Assembly (NCBI RefSeq): GCF_019656315.1
Contig: NZ_BPLU01000008.1
Location: 284,983-348,982, forward strand
Direction: 5' to 3'
From: Flavobacterium sp. UMI-01
GTDB lineage: Bacteria; Bacteroidota; Bacteroidia; Flavobacteriales; Flavobacteriaceae
Length of the DNA stretch: 64,000 nt
Numbering within the stretch: position 1 is the first letter of the stretch; each line of letters starts with the position of its first letter. Position numbers and translations under genes: made by a program. Shown here piece after piece: positions 42,827 through 52,405 of the stretch. A model generated the notes under the pieces. That model saw only the letters and a program-made list of their open reading frames with translations, searched no databases and was not told the origin of the DNA.

Positions 42827-43969
42827 TCAGTTCAGTTTTTGTGCAAAAGTAAATGTATAATTAGGAAGTAATTCAGGATGAAGCATTTTGATATAATCTT
42901 TTAGAACCAAATCGGGGCGGCTAGGTGCTAGCTCATAATAAACAGTACCTCCAGTAGCCCCTAATTTTCCTTCGAAAGTATAAACCTCTTTTTGTTGATA
43001 TGCTTTAAATTGTGCATAATGAGGATTGGCATCTGTCATTTCTTTCAAGGTTTTGAATGAACTAGTTGCTACCCACACTTGAGCGTTTTTTGCCTTATCC
43101 AAAACCGTTTCAAAAGATAAAGACAAACTTCCTGACCCTTGGGTGTCTGCCCAAAGATAATTTCCTTGCGCATCATTAATAAATTGAGCTACCCAACTAT
43201 TCCCTTTGGCTACAAACCACTGATCTTGGTACATAGAACCATACATCACGCTTTTTTTCACTCCTTTTGTATCAGCTAGTTTTACTGCTTCTTGATAGTT
43301 TTGCACGATTTGGTCAAACTCTTTTTTGGCCTCTCTTTTTTTACCTAGTAAAGCACCATATAATTTAATCCACTCCGCTTTTCCTAGTGGTGTTTGCTCC
43401 ATCCAATCTGCTTGTACCAAAGTTTTTAAACCGCTCTTTTCTAAATTTTCAATCATCGGATTGTGATTGTCCATACTGAAAGTAACAATCAAATCAGGAG
43501 CCAAATCAATCAATTGCTCCATATTTAATTTTTCGTTTTGTCCTAGATTTTTAACCCAACCTTTATCAATACGTTCTCTTGTTTTTGGGGATGAAATATA
43601 ATCTGTATTAGGAAATCCTACGAGTTTTTCCGAGGCATCCAGTAATTCAAGGTAAGGAATAATGGTAGTGGAAGTCACAACAATTGACGTGAGTGGAACG
43701 GTAATGATAGGGTATTTTGTTAAACTATCTGGGACGTGGCCTTGTTTTTCTTTTAAAATATAAGTCAAATCCTCAGTTGCATTGGGCCAAGGGGTAATGA
43801 TTTTTACAATCGAAAAATCCTTGTTTTCATAGATAGCTAAACTTGTTGCATATTTAATTTGATTGGTTGTAACAGACTGTGTTACACTGGAGACATCTTC
43901 CTTTTTTTTACAGGAAACTAGCATTAAAATAGTCCCTACCAAAAGAGGGAAAAGGGATTTAAATATCAT
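42827..43969 (-). CDS. Periplasmic-binding lipoprotein, BtuF/FecB type
   Basis: 380 residues with lipobox LVSCKKKED. Class III binding-protein fold with ITVPLTSIVVTSTTIIPYLE, DLAPDLIVTF and a long central helix. Delivers the ligand to the permease encoded next. The nearby B12 riboswitch and receptor make cobalamin a good guess, but a ferric siderophore is possible. Confidence 0.9.
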   Translation of the reverse strand: MIFKSLFPLLVGTILMLVSCKKKEDVSSVTQSVTTNQIKYATSLAIYENKDFSIVKIITPWPNATEDLTYILKEKQGHVPDSLTKYPIITVPLTSIVVTSTTIIPYLELLDASEKLVGFPNTDYISSPKTRERIDKGWVKNLGQNEKLNMEQLIDLAPDLIVTFSMDNHNPMIENLEKSGLKTLVQADWMEQTPLGKAEWIKLYGALLGKKREAKKEFDQIVQNYQEAVKLADTKGVKKSVMYGSMYQDQWFVAKGNSWVAQFINDAQGNYLWADTQGSGSLSLSFETVLDKAKNAQVWVATSSFKTLKEMTDANPHYAQFKAYQQKEVYTFEGKLGATGGTVYYELAPSRPDLVLKDYIKMLHPELLPNYTFTFAQKLN

Positions 43970-43991
43970 TATTTAGCATCTTTTTTGGATA

Positions 43992-43999
43992 CAAAGGTA
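43992..43999 (-). promoter_or_regulatory. -7 element of the uptake operon
   Basis: TACCTTTG on the minus strand, 22 bp before the start codon. No riboswitch fits in the short leader. Confidence 0.55.
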
Positions 44000-44054
44000 G
44001 GAGAAATTATAAAAATTCCGATTTATTTTTAGAATTCACTCCAATTGCAAATAC

Positions 44055-44062
44055 TATATTTG
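44055..44062 (+). promoter_or_regulatory. -7 element of the PP-loop ATPase gene
   Basis: TATATTTG, 22 bp before the ATG at 44085. Confidence 0.55.
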
Positions 44063-44084
44063 CGGTTTTAAAGCCAAAATAAAT

Positions 44085-44738
44085 ATGAATTTTTTAACTT
44101 CTTGGAGTGGTGGCAAAGATAGTTGTTATGCCATGATGAAAGCCGTTGAACAAGGATTTACTCCTAAGGTTTTGCTCAATGTAATGAATGAAAACGGTAA
44201 AATTTCCCGCTCTCATGGTCTCCCTTTGGCTATTTTAAATCAACAAGCCTTACAATTACAATTGCCTTTAGAGGCTGTTGCAGCCACTTGGGAAGAATAC
44301 GAGCCTAAATATATCGAAACCTTGAAAAGGATAAAAAACAATTATGCTATTGAAGCAGCTGTTTTTGGTGACATCGACTTACAAGCTCATAAAGATTGGG
44401 AAGACAAAGTATGCGCTGCAGCTGAACTCAAAGCCATTTTACCTCTTTGGCAACAAGACCGCCTTCAACTCGTATATGAAATGCTGGAGAACGGTATCAA
44501 AACCATGATTGTGTCCTGCAATGCCCAAATGGGCGAAACTTATCTAGGTGAAATACTTACTCTTGAATTGGCTCAAGAATTACAACAAAAAGGAATCGAC
44601 CCTTGTGGAGAAAACGGCGAATTTCACACTCTAGTACTCGATTGTCCATTATTTCAAAACGAAATTTCTTTACCAGCCTATACTACCACTTTGCACAATA
44701 ATTATTGTTTTGTGGTTTGGGATAATTCTTTTTTATAG
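44085..44738 (+). CDS. PP-loop ATPase of the DUF71/diphthine-ammonia ligase family
   Basis: 217 residues. ATP-binding loop SWSGGKDSCYA at residues 6-16, then FGDIDLQAHKDWEDKVC and a C-terminal DPCGENGEFHTLVLDCP, both typical of the Dph6-like family. Bacteria have no diphthamide, so the job differs. Its place between B12 uptake genes and btuB suggests a link with cobalamin handling, which is inference. Confidence 0.88.
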   Translation: MNFLTSWSGGKDSCYAMMKAVEQGFTPKVLLNVMNENGKISRSHGLPLAILNQQALQLQLPLEAVAATWEEYEPKYIETLKRIKNNYAIEAAVFGDIDLQAHKDWEDKVCAAAELKAILPLWQQDRLQLVYEMLENGIKTMIVSCNAQMGETYLGEILTLELAQELQQKGIDPCGENGEFHTLVLDCPLFQNEISLPAYTTTLHNNYCFVVWDNSFL

Positions 44739-44940
44739 AAGTTGTTTTTCATTGGGATTTCTATTTTTTTACCCTATATAAAGTTTTTTCATTGCTGTCA
44801 GGGCTAGACCAATGGGACTTTAATTTTCAGTTCTATAGTGCTTGTTAATTTTTTCATGGTGATAACCATCTAAAATACAACTACATACTAATTTATAGTA
44901 ACCAAAAATAAAATTGTTAAATAAAAAATAAATTTAATAC

Positions 44941-44948
44941 TATCTTTG
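44941..44948 (+). promoter_or_regulatory. btuB promoter, -7 element
   Basis: TATCTTTG, with TTG at 44914-44916 (24 bp apart, slightly wide). It lies just before the riboswitch, so the leader is about 355 nt. Confidence 0.6.
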
Positions 44949-44956
44949 CCGCCGTA

Positions 44957-45200
44957 TTGAGGTTGCTGTTTTTTCAATTTTAAAGCAGCATTAAAAGGGA
45001 ATTAGGTGAATGATACCAACAAATAGACATTCGTTTTGAAACGTTTTCTATTTATAATCCATAATCTGGAATCATAAATCCTAAGCTGTACCCGCAACTG
45101 TAAGCTATTAAGCTTGTTGTTATCTACAACACCATTGTCTGCCGTGGCGGATGAGAAGGTAAACAACAAGACGCAAGCCAGGAGACCTGCCTAATACATC
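44957..45200 (+). promoter_or_regulatory. Cobalamin (B12) riboswitch
   Basis: The B12 box AAGCCAGGAGACCTGCC (45175-45191) is a full match. The core pieces GGGAATTAGGTGAATGAT (44998-45015) and GCTGTACCCGCAACTGTAAG (45085-45104) are in order and at normal spacing. Binding of adenosylcobalamin should shut off the downstream TonB receptor. Confidence 0.95.
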
Positions 45201-45270
45201 GAGTATCAAACTTTCGGGAAAAAAGGTTTGGGTATGGGTAATTCTATGCTTTTCTCCCATTATTAATCCT

Positions 45271-45290
45271 GTTGTGGTTATAACCACAGC
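45271..45290 (+). promoter_or_regulatory. Hairpin before the btuB start, possible expression platform
   Basis: TGTGGTTATAACCACA (45273-45288) is a perfect palindrome, 17 bp before the ATG. A stem here could block ribosome access when the riboswitch is bound. Confidence 0.5.
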
Positions 45291-45307
45291 AAAATGTTTT
45301 TAATAAA

Positions 45308-47242
45308 ATGAACAACAAAATCGTTCGTATTAGTGCACTATGCCTAATAATGGGTGCAACAGTATTTGCACAAAAAAAAGGAGTTATAGCAACTCCAAGT
45401 GAACTAGAAGAAGTAGTTATTACGGATTCTAAATTTGCAATGACAAAGGAAAAATCAGGTAAAGTTATTGTCAAAATTACAGCCGCTGATTTAGAAAAAA
45501 AACAAGGACAAACTTTAGGCAATGTTTTGAGTTCTGTTGCGGGTCTTGAAATCAATGGAAATCAAAGTAGTCCCGGAAAAAATCTTAGTTACTACATACG
45601 TGGTAGCCGTAGCCGACAAACTTTAATTATTATTGATGGCGTGCCTGTATCAGATGCATCAGGGATTAATTTTGATTATGATTTGCGTTTGATTCCTATT
45701 GAACAAGTAGAAAGTATCGAAATTATGAAAGGAGCTTCGAGTACTTTATACGGTACAGGTGCTGCATCAGGTGTCATCAATATTACTTTGAAAAAAGGAA
45801 CAAATAAAACCATCTCTGGAAGTACTTACCTCAATTTGGGCACACAAAACACGGCTGATAAGCGTTCGTACAGTCCTGCCGAAATCAACCAAGGAGTGAG
45901 TTTTGGTGCTAAGGAAGAAAAAATAAATTATTTTGCTGCTGTGAATGCTACAGGAGCTTCTGGAATTTCAGAAGCCAAAGGCGATAACTTTGAGGATGAT
46001 AAATTTTCAAGAGTCAACGCATTGGTTAAATTTGGCGTAAGCCCAACTAAAAAAATAAACCTTGATTTCTTTGCCAATTATGACCGAATGAGAAACGAGT
46101 TTGATAAAGGTGCTTTTCAGGATGACCCTAATAATTTTAATTTATCTGAACAGTATCGTATCGGTTTGTCACCTAAATTTAAGTATGACAATGGGGAATT
46201 AGTCCTAAACACAAGTGGGAATCTTATTGCGAAAGAACTTTTGAATTACGGGACTACCACCCATTACAAATCCAGAAATACCAATATTGACCTTTTCAAT
46301 AAATACAGGATTATTCCAGATTTATCTTTAGTTACTGGACTTCAATATCAATTTTTTGAAATGTCTATCAATAGTATTTATACTGCTATTTCTAATAAGT
46401 TTGCCAAATTCAATTTGGTTGATCCTTATTTAAATGTGGTTTATACTTCTCCTTTTGGTCTTAATCTTAATGCAGGAGCACGTTTGAATAATCACAGTGA
46501 TTATGGCAACCACATTGTGTATAACATCAATCCATCTTATAATTTTCAGGACCTACCTTTAAAACTTTTGGCTTCTTATAGTACGGCTTACATCACACCA
46601 AGTTTATACCAATTGTATGATGCCTATGCAGGGAATACAGATTTACAACCAGAAGAAAATGCTACTATCGAAGCTGGTTTTGAAGTTTCATTATGGAAAA
46701 ATAAAATTACATGGAATACTGTAGGGTTTTATAGAGAAGAAAAATCGGCAATTGAATATTATTCAAATCCAATAACTTATGCATCTTCCTATTTTAATGC
46801 CGATGGAAAATACAATGCCAAAGGTATCGAAACAGCTTTTCGTATTGCATTAGCAAACCATTTGAATTTTAATGCCAATTACACCTTCACCCAAGTGGAA
46901 GAAAAAGCGGTAAACAATACATTTCCTAATGTAAGAGCTAATTTGTACAATCCAAAGCATAAAGTAAATCTAGCTATGGATTATGATATCAGTAACAACG
47001 CTTCAGTTGGGATTTCCTACCAATACTTAGATAAAAGAGATGGTTTTACAGGTTATCCTCCTGTAGTATCGGTATTAGATGCTTACCAATTAGTAAATGC
47101 CTTGGTGAAATTTAATGTTATTCCTAATAGGCTTTCAATATTTGGAACAGTTACGAATATTTTTAATGAAAATTTTGTTGAAACAGTAGGCTACAGTACT
47201 CGAGGGCGAAATTTCAAAGCGGGGATGACTTTCTTGTTTTAA
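45308..47242 (+). CDS. btuB: TonB-dependent vitamin B12 receptor
   Basis: 644 residues, signal peptide ending in ATVFAQ. TonB box region LEEVVITDSKF, plug with LGNVLSSVAGLEINGN, IRGSRSRQTLIIIDGVPVSD and MKGASSTLYGTGAASGVIN, then a barrel ending FKAGMTFLF. Size is close to E. coli BtuB. The B12 riboswitch in the leader identifies the ligand as a cobamide more firmly than the protein alone. Confidence 0.93.
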   Translation: MNNKIVRISALCLIMGATVFAQKKGVIATPSELEEVVITDSKFAMTKEKSGKVIVKITAADLEKKQGQTLGNVLSSVAGLEINGNQSSPGKNLSYYIRGSRSRQTLIIIDGVPVSDASGINFDYDLRLIPIEQVESIEIMKGASSTLYGTGAASGVINITLKKGTNKTISGSTYLNLGTQNTADKRSYSPAEINQGVSFGAKEEKINYFAAVNATGASGISEAKGDNFEDDKFSRVNALVKFGVSPTKKINLDFFANYDRMRNEFDKGAFQDDPNNFNLSEQYRIGLSPKFKYDNGELVLNTSGNLIAKELLNYGTTTHYKSRNTNIDLFNKYRIIPDLSLVTGLQYQFFEMSINSIYTAISNKFAKFNLVDPYLNVVYTSPFGLNLNAGARLNNHSDYGNHIVYNINPSYNFQDLPLKLLASYSTAYITPSLYQLYDAYAGNTDLQPEENATIEAGFEVSLWKNKITWNTVGFYREEKSAIEYYSNPITYASSYFNADGKYNAKGIETAFRIALANHLNFNANYTFTQVEEKAVNNTFPNVRANLYNPKHKVNLAMDYDISNNASVGISYQYLDKRDGFTGYPPVVSVLDAYQLVNALVKFNVIPNRLSIFGTVTNIFNENFVETVGYSTRGRNFKAGMTFLF

Positions 47243-47248
47243 TCCATA

Positions 47249-47283
47249 AAAAAATCGGAGTAGGTAATACTCCGATTTTTTTT
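47249..47283 (+). terminator. Terminator between btuB and the amidase gene
   Basis: AAAATCGGAGTA / TACTCCGATTTT with a 5-nt loop and T-runs on both sides. Serves both convergent genes. Confidence 0.88.
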
Positions 47284-47305
47284 ATTGTTCTACAAAGACG
47301 TGCAC

Positions 47306-48193
47306 TTAATCAATCGCTCTTTTAGTAATGTCATCAAAAGCATCAATACGTCTGTCTCTAAAAAATGGCCAATTTTGACGTACATTTTCTTGTAAATCCA
47401 AATCAACTTCGGCAATCAAGATTTCTTCTTTATCGTGCGAAGCTTGTGCTAAGATTTCCCCTTGAGGTCCTGCAATAAAGGATGCTCCCCAAAATTCGAT
47501 TCCCGCTGTACCTTCAATATATTGTTCTAGTCCAATGCGGTTAGCCGCAGCTACATAAACACCATTAGCAACAGCATGTCCTTTCATAACGTTCATCCAT
47601 GCGCCGTATTGGTTTTCACCGTATTGGGCTTTTTCTTGTGGATGCCATCCAATAGCTGTAGGGTAAAACAAAACTTCGGCACCTTTTAGAGCGGTCAAAC
47701 GAGCTGCTTCAGGATACCATTGGTCCCAACAAATTAATGTTCCCACTTTTCCTTTTTTCGTTGGAATCGTTTTAAATCCTAAATCTCCAGGAGTGAAATA
47801 GAATTTTTCATAAAAATGAGGATCGTCTGGAATGTGCATTTTTCGGTACAATCCCGCTTCACTACCATCGGTATCAATAATGTAAGCGCTGTTGTGGTAG
47901 ATGCCAGCCATTCTTTTTTCGAAAAAAGGAACAATAATCACCACTCCTAATTCTTTCGCCAATTCGCTAAAAGCAATAAAGGAAGTACTGTACAAAGGTT
48001 CTGCTAACGCAAAATTATCTACATCTTCACTTTGACAGAAATAATGGCTGCTGTACAATTCTGGAAGTGAAATAACTTCGGCTCCTTGACTCGCTGCATC
48101 ACGCACCCAACTAAGGCATTTTTTCAAATTGTTTTTGGCTACGTCATTTAAATTCAGTTGAATTACAGCGATTTTATATTTTTTATTTGGCAT
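47306..48193 (-). CDS. aguB: N-carbamoylputrescine amidase-like carbon-nitrogen hydrolase
   Basis: 295 residues from MPNKKYKIAVIQLNLN (an ATG 21 bp further up is less likely). Nitrilase triad E45 (LPELY), K118 (YRKMHIPDDP) and C155 (LICWDQWYPEAARL). The CWDQWYPE form is typical of the plant/bacterial enzyme that makes putrescine from N-carbamoylputrescine. The usual partner, agmatine deiminase, is not in the window. Confidence 0.9.
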   Translation of the reverse strand: MPNKKYKIAVIQLNLNDVAKNNLKKCLSWVRDAASQGAEVISLPELYSSHYFCQSEDVDNFALAEPLYSTSFIAFSELAKELGVVIIVPFFEKRMAGIYHNSAYIIDTDGSEAGLYRKMHIPDDPHFYEKFYFTPGDLGFKTIPTKKGKVGTLICWDQWYPEAARLTALKGAEVLFYPTAIGWHPQEKAQYGENQYGAWMNVMKGHAVANGVYVAAANRIGLEQYIEGTAGIEFWGASFIAGPQGEILAQASHDKEEILIAEVDLDLQENVRQNWPFFRDRRIDAFDDITKRAID

Positions 48194-48340
48194 ATTTTCA
48201 ATTTTAGACTGCAAAAATAAGTATTTTATAAAGAGTAGAAAAAGAGGAACCCAAAAATTAACTTCACGTTAGGTCGGTTTGATGCATCATTGCCTGTATT
48301 TAATTTTAGTCAGAAACCAAAATTAGAAACAAAAACAATG

Positions 48341-48348
48341 TATTTTTG
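48341..48348 (+). promoter_or_regulatory. -7 element of the gene at 48376
   Basis: TATTTTTG. It includes the TTG that could be taken for an upstream start, so the ATG at 48376 is the likely start. Confidence 0.5.
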
Positions 48349-48375
48349 TATGACTATCATATAAAAAAACTTCCT

Positions 48376-49086
48376 ATGAACCGATTGATACCTTTAGCTT
48401 TTACCTTAATTATTTCACTTTGCTTTGTACAACCTACGTCAGCCCAAAAAGATATCAATAAGTTAGTCCAAAACATGCAAGACGCTATGGGAGGAATGAA
48501 AAATTATAACAACACCAAATACATTCAATGGGATTTTGGGAAACGAAAATTATATTGGAACAAATGGACAGGAGATGTGAGGGTAGAAAATCCTGAGGCC
48601 AATCAAGTAATTTTGGTTAACATCAATACATTAAAAGGGAAAGCGTATGAAAATGGCAACTTGATTACTGATGAACAAAAAACGACCAAATTACTTCAAC
48701 AAGCACAAAAATGGTGGATTAATGATTCGTACTGGCTCGTAATGCCTTGGAAGTTGCAAGATCCGGGTGTGCATTTATCCTATGTTAAAACAGCTAATTT
48801 ACCAGATGGGCATACTGCCGATGTTTTGCAACTCACGTTTAATGCTGTGGGCGTTACCCCTGAAAATAAATATTGGGTATATATCGACCAAAAAGAACAT
48901 TTGATAAAACAATGGTCTTATTTTAAAAAGTATGACGATGCAGAGCCTAAATTTACTTTGGCTTGGGATAATTATCAAAAAATGGGAAATATTTTATTGT
49001 CTTTTAATCGCTCACAAGGTGCGGGTGGTCCTAAAAATGTAGTGGTTAAATCTGATTTTGACGAAAGTCTTTTCACAAAACTGTAA
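48376..49086 (+). CDS. Secreted protein, unknown function
   Basis: 236 residues with a signal peptide (MNRLIPLAFTLIISLCFVQP, cut near TSAQ). The mature part is rich in Trp and Tyr and in short beta strands (FGKRKLYWNKWTGDVRVEN, KWWINDSYWLVMPWKLQDPG). The layout recalls LolA/LolB-like lipid-binding half-barrels found often in Bacteroidota, but I cannot name the family with certainty. Single gene with its own terminator. Confidence 0.8.
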   Translation: MNRLIPLAFTLIISLCFVQPTSAQKDINKLVQNMQDAMGGMKNYNNTKYIQWDFGKRKLYWNKWTGDVRVENPEANQVILVNINTLKGKAYENGNLITDEQKTTKLLQQAQKWWINDSYWLVMPWKLQDPGVHLSYVKTANLPDGHTADVLQLTFNAVGVTPENKYWVYIDQKEHLIKQWSYFKKYDDAEPKFTLAWDNYQKMGNILLSFNRSQGAGGPKNVVVKSDFDESLFTKL

Positions 49087-49097
49087 AAACAGACCCC

Positions 49098-49128
49098 AAA
49101 AGAGATTGTTTTTTACAATCTCTTTTTT
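49098..49128 (+). terminator. Terminator
   Basis: AAAAGAGATTGT / ACAATCTCTTTT, 12-bp stem, 5-nt loop, then T. Confidence 0.85.
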
Positions 49129-49226
49129 ATTAGTTTAAATTTCAATCGATTATAGCATCATTGTTTCTAACAGTAATTCTTGATTCAAACTTTTATCATT
49201 GATAAAGGTTAAAAAGGGATTATCGT

Positions 49227-49234
49227 TATATTTG
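49227..49234 (+). promoter_or_regulatory. -7 element of the dehydrogenase gene
   Basis: TATATTTG, 25 bp before the ATG. Confidence 0.55.
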
Positions 49235-49259
49235 CTATTCTTATTAAACACGATTATTC

Positions 49260-52175
49260 ATGTCTTTGCAAACCAAATTTGACACCTTAGCTAAAAAGTT
49301 AGAAGGTACCCTGTTATATGATGAGCTACACAAAATACTATACGCAACAGATGCTTCTGCTTATAAATTAGTTCCTCAAGCGGTAGCGTTACCCAAAACG
49401 GTTGAGGATATTGTAAAAATAATTTGCTTTGCCAAAGACCATCAATTATCAATTACTCCTAGAACGGCAGGGACATCGCTGGCAGGGCAAACGGTGGGCA
49501 ACGGAATCGTAGTCGATGTCTCCAAGCATTTTACCAAAATTGTTTCTTTTGATAAGGAAAATAAAACAGTAACGGTGCAACCGGGTGTGATTCGGGACGA
49601 ATTGAATTTGTTTTTAAAACCTCATGGATTGTTTTTTGGCCCTAATACCTCCACTTCAAATCGTTGTATGATTGGAGGAATGGTAGGAAACAACTCTTCT
49701 GGAACTACTTCCATTCGTTACGGTGTAACCAGAGATAAGATTGTAAAAATCAAAGCCGTTTTGAGTGATGGTTCCCAAGTGGTTTTTGAAGAAATTACTT
49801 CAGCCGAGTTTATCGAAAAAACCAAAGGAGATACTTTAGAAAATCAAATTTATCGAACGTTATACGAAGAACTATCGGTTCAAGCGACACAAGACGAAAT
49901 CAAAAAAGAATTTCCAAAACCTGAAATTCACAGAAGAAATACAGGTTACGCGGTAGATATTTTATTAAAATCAGATTTATTTGGTGGTACGGAACCGACA
50001 ATTAATGTAGGGAAATTGCTTTGCGGAAGCGAGGGAACTTTGGCCTTTACCACCGAAGTGACCTTAAAAGTAGATGATTTACCTCCCACAAATAATGTGA
50101 TGGTAGTGGCGCATTTTTATACCATTCAAGAGAGTTTGGAAGCCGTTGTGGTAGCCATGAAGCATCATTTGTACACCTGTGAAATGATGGATGACACCAT
50201 TCTTGAGTGTACCAAAACCAATAGAGAACAAGCCAAAAACCGATTTTTTATTGTGGGCGACCCCAAAGCGGTGATGATGTTTGAAGTAGGTTCGTACGAA
50301 AGCATGGAAGAGGCCGAAAAACAAGCGGATGCCTTGATAGCCGACTTGGAAAAAAATAACTTTGGGTATGCTCTGCCAAAAATTTACGGTGGTGATATTG
50401 ACAAAATCAATGAATTGCGCAAAGCAGGTTTGGGCTTGTTAGGAAGTATTGTAGGTGATGATAAAGCCGCCGATTCGATTGAAGATACAGCGGTGGAATT
50501 AAGTGATTTACCAAATTATATTGCTGATTTCTCAGCTATGATGGCACGTCATGGGCAAAGCGCAATTTACTATGCTCACGCTGGCGCAGGGGAGATCCAC
50601 CTGCGTCCTGTTTTGAATCTAAAAACCAAAGAAGGTGTTTATCAATTTAGAAATATAGCTACCGAAGTAGCCCATTTAGTAAAAAAATATAGAGGGTCTT
50701 TGAGTGGAGAACACGGGGACGGAATTGTACGTGGCGAGTTTTTACCCTTTATGATTGGGGAACAGAACTATGAATTGTTGAAACGATTAAAATTGGCTTT
50801 CGACCCCCATTCGGTTTTGAATATGGGCAAAATTGTCAATGCCTTAAAAATGGATGAAAACCTCCGTTTTGAACCCGGTAGAGTAGAACCAGAAATTGAG
50901 ACGATTCAGGATTTCTCAGACAGTCTAGGGGTTCTTCGAGCCGCTGAAAAATGCAACGGTTCTGGCGATTGCCGAAAACTACCATCGGCAGGTGGTACGC
51001 TTTGTCCGAGCTACCGCGCCACCCGAAACGAAAAAGACACCACTCGTGCTCGTGCCAACGCCTTGAGAGATTATTTGACCAATTCTGATAAAACCAACAA
51101 GTTTAACCATGAAGAATTGTATCAAGTTTTTGATTTGTGTGTAAGCTGTAAGGCTTGCGCCAGTGAATGCCCGAGTAATGTAGATATTGCTTCCTTGAAA
51201 GCTGAGTTTTTATACCAATACCAAAAAGCAAATGGTTTTTCGTTGCGCTCACGTATTTTTGCTAATAATGCCAAACTGAATCATCTTGGTAGTGGTTTTC
51301 CGTCCTTTACCAATTGGGTTTCTAATTTGTCAGTGGTTAAAAAAATGATGGGAGTGGCTCCTAAACGTGAAGTTCCCCATTTAGCTAAAATCACTTTTAG
51401 AGATTGGTACGAAAATCAAAAAGAATCTGTAATTCAAGATACTTTAATCAACAATAAAGTGTATTTGTTTTGTGATGAGTTTACCAATTATTACGATGTG
51501 TCTGTAGGAATCGATGCTTTCGAATTGTTGACTGCCTTAGGCTACGAAGTGGTTATTTTAAACCATGAAGAAAGCGGTAGAGCCTATTTGTCCAAAGGAT
51601 TTCTGGAAGAAGCTAAAGAAATTGCCAATATCAATATCGAAATTTTTAGTGCTGTAGTAACCGATGAAGCACCGTTAATAGGAATTGAGCCTTCAGCGAT
51701 TTTATCATTTAGAGACGAGTATATTCGTTTGGCTGAGGATAAAACTAAAGCGGAAAAACTAGCCAAAAATGTTTTTACTATTGAAGAGTTTTTTAAAAAT
51801 GAAATCCTAAAAGGAAACATCACCCCAGCGTCGTTTACTGATGAAGTTAAGGAAATTAAAATTCATGGTCATTGCCATCAAAAAGCATTGAGTACTATTG
51901 AGGCTACTTTTGCGATGTTGAATCTTCCTAAAAACAATACGGTAACCATTTACAATTCTGGTTGTTGTGGTATGGCAGGTTCTTTTGGGTACGAAAAAGA
52001 GCATTATGATATCAGTATGCAAATGGGGGAAGATACTTTATTTCCTAAAATTAGAGCTACTGCCGAAACCACTGAAATAGCTGCGGCTGGGACCAGTTGT
52101 CGCCATCAAATTTATGACGGAACCAGTCGTAAAGCACAGCACCCAGTAAGCATTTTGAGAAAATGTTTGCGATAA
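49260..52175 (+). CDS. FAD-linked oxidase / Fe-S fusion, D-lactate or glycolate dehydrogenase type
   Basis: 971 residues that join two units often separate (GlcD and GlcF). The FAD-binding domain (about 40-210) has ITPRTAGTSLAGQTVGNGIV and GGMVGNNSSGTTSIRYG. The oxidase C-terminal domain (about 240-520) holds SGEHGDGIVRGEF. A 4Fe-4S region (about 560-650) has CVSCKACASECP. Two Cys-rich CCG segments hold HGHCHQKAL and NSGCCGMAGSFG. It likely oxidises D-lactate or a related 2-hydroxy acid and passes electrons to the quinone pool. The exact substrate is not readable. Confidence 0.92.
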   Translation: MSLQTKFDTLAKKLEGTLLYDELHKILYATDASAYKLVPQAVALPKTVEDIVKIICFAKDHQLSITPRTAGTSLAGQTVGNGIVVDVSKHFTKIVSFDKENKTVTVQPGVIRDELNLFLKPHGLFFGPNTSTSNRCMIGGMVGNNSSGTTSIRYGVTRDKIVKIKAVLSDGSQVVFEEITSAEFIEKTKGDTLENQIYRTLYEELSVQATQDEIKKEFPKPEIHRRNTGYAVDILLKSDLFGGTEPTINVGKLLCGSEGTLAFTTEVTLKVDDLPPTNNVMVVAHFYTIQESLEAVVVAMKHHLYTCEMMDDTILECTKTNREQAKNRFFIVGDPKAVMMFEVGSYESMEEAEKQADALIADLEKNNFGYALPKIYGGDIDKINELRKAGLGLLGSIVGDDKAADSIEDTAVELSDLPNYIADFSAMMARHGQSAIYYAHAGAGEIHLRPVLNLKTKEGVYQFRNIATEVAHLVKKYRGSLSGEHGDGIVRGEFLPFMIGEQNYELLKRLKLAFDPHSVLNMGKIVNALKMDENLRFEPGRVEPEIETIQDFSDSLGVLRAAEKCNGSGDCRKLPSAGGTLCPSYRATRNEKDTTRARANALRDYLTNSDKTNKFNHEELYQVFDLCVSCKACASECPSNVDIASLKAEFLYQYQKANGFSLRSRIFANNAKLNHLGSGFPSFTNWVSNLSVVKKMMGVAPKREVPHLAKITFRDWYENQKESVIQDTLINNKVYLFCDEFTNYYDVSVGIDAFELLTALGYEVVILNHEESGRAYLSKGFLEEAKEIANINIEIFSAVVTDEAPLIGIEPSAILSFRDEYIRLAEDKTKAEKLAKNVFTIEEFFKNEILKGNITPASFTDEVKEIKIHGHCHQKALSTIEATFAMLNLPKNNTVTIYNSGCCGMAGSFGYEKEHYDISMQMGEDTLFPKIRATAETTEIAAAGTSCRHQIYDGTSRKAQHPVSILRKCLR

Positions 52176-52182
52176 ATACATC

Positions 52183-52218
52183 AAACCCAGATTTTACCTA
52201 AAAGTCTGGTTTTTTTTT
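52183..52218 (+). terminator. Terminator
   Basis: AAACCCAGA pairs with TCTGGTTT (one bulged C), followed by a long T-run. Confidence 0.75.
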
Positions 52219-52331
52219 CTTTTTTATTCATTTGCAAAAGCATTTTTTTGATAATTATCTGTTTTTAAAAATAACTTTTGAAAGAGAATAAAATCTTAAC
52301 TATAAAAATGCAATTTATAAAGACAGGATGT

Positions 52332-52339
52332 TATTTTTG
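52332..52339 (+). promoter_or_regulatory. -7 element of the MFS gene
   Basis: TATTTTTG, about 66 bp before the ATG. Confidence 0.45.
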
Positions 52340-52405
52340 TTCTGTTGTACTTTTTTTATTCTATAAAAATAATCACGTTTTAATTCCACTTGAAAACCAC
52401 ACATT

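Noticed and set aside
45271..45290. GTTGTGGTT in the btuB leader as a stray CRISPR repeat
   Set aside because: Only nine bases agree, and they are part of a local palindrome before the start codon.
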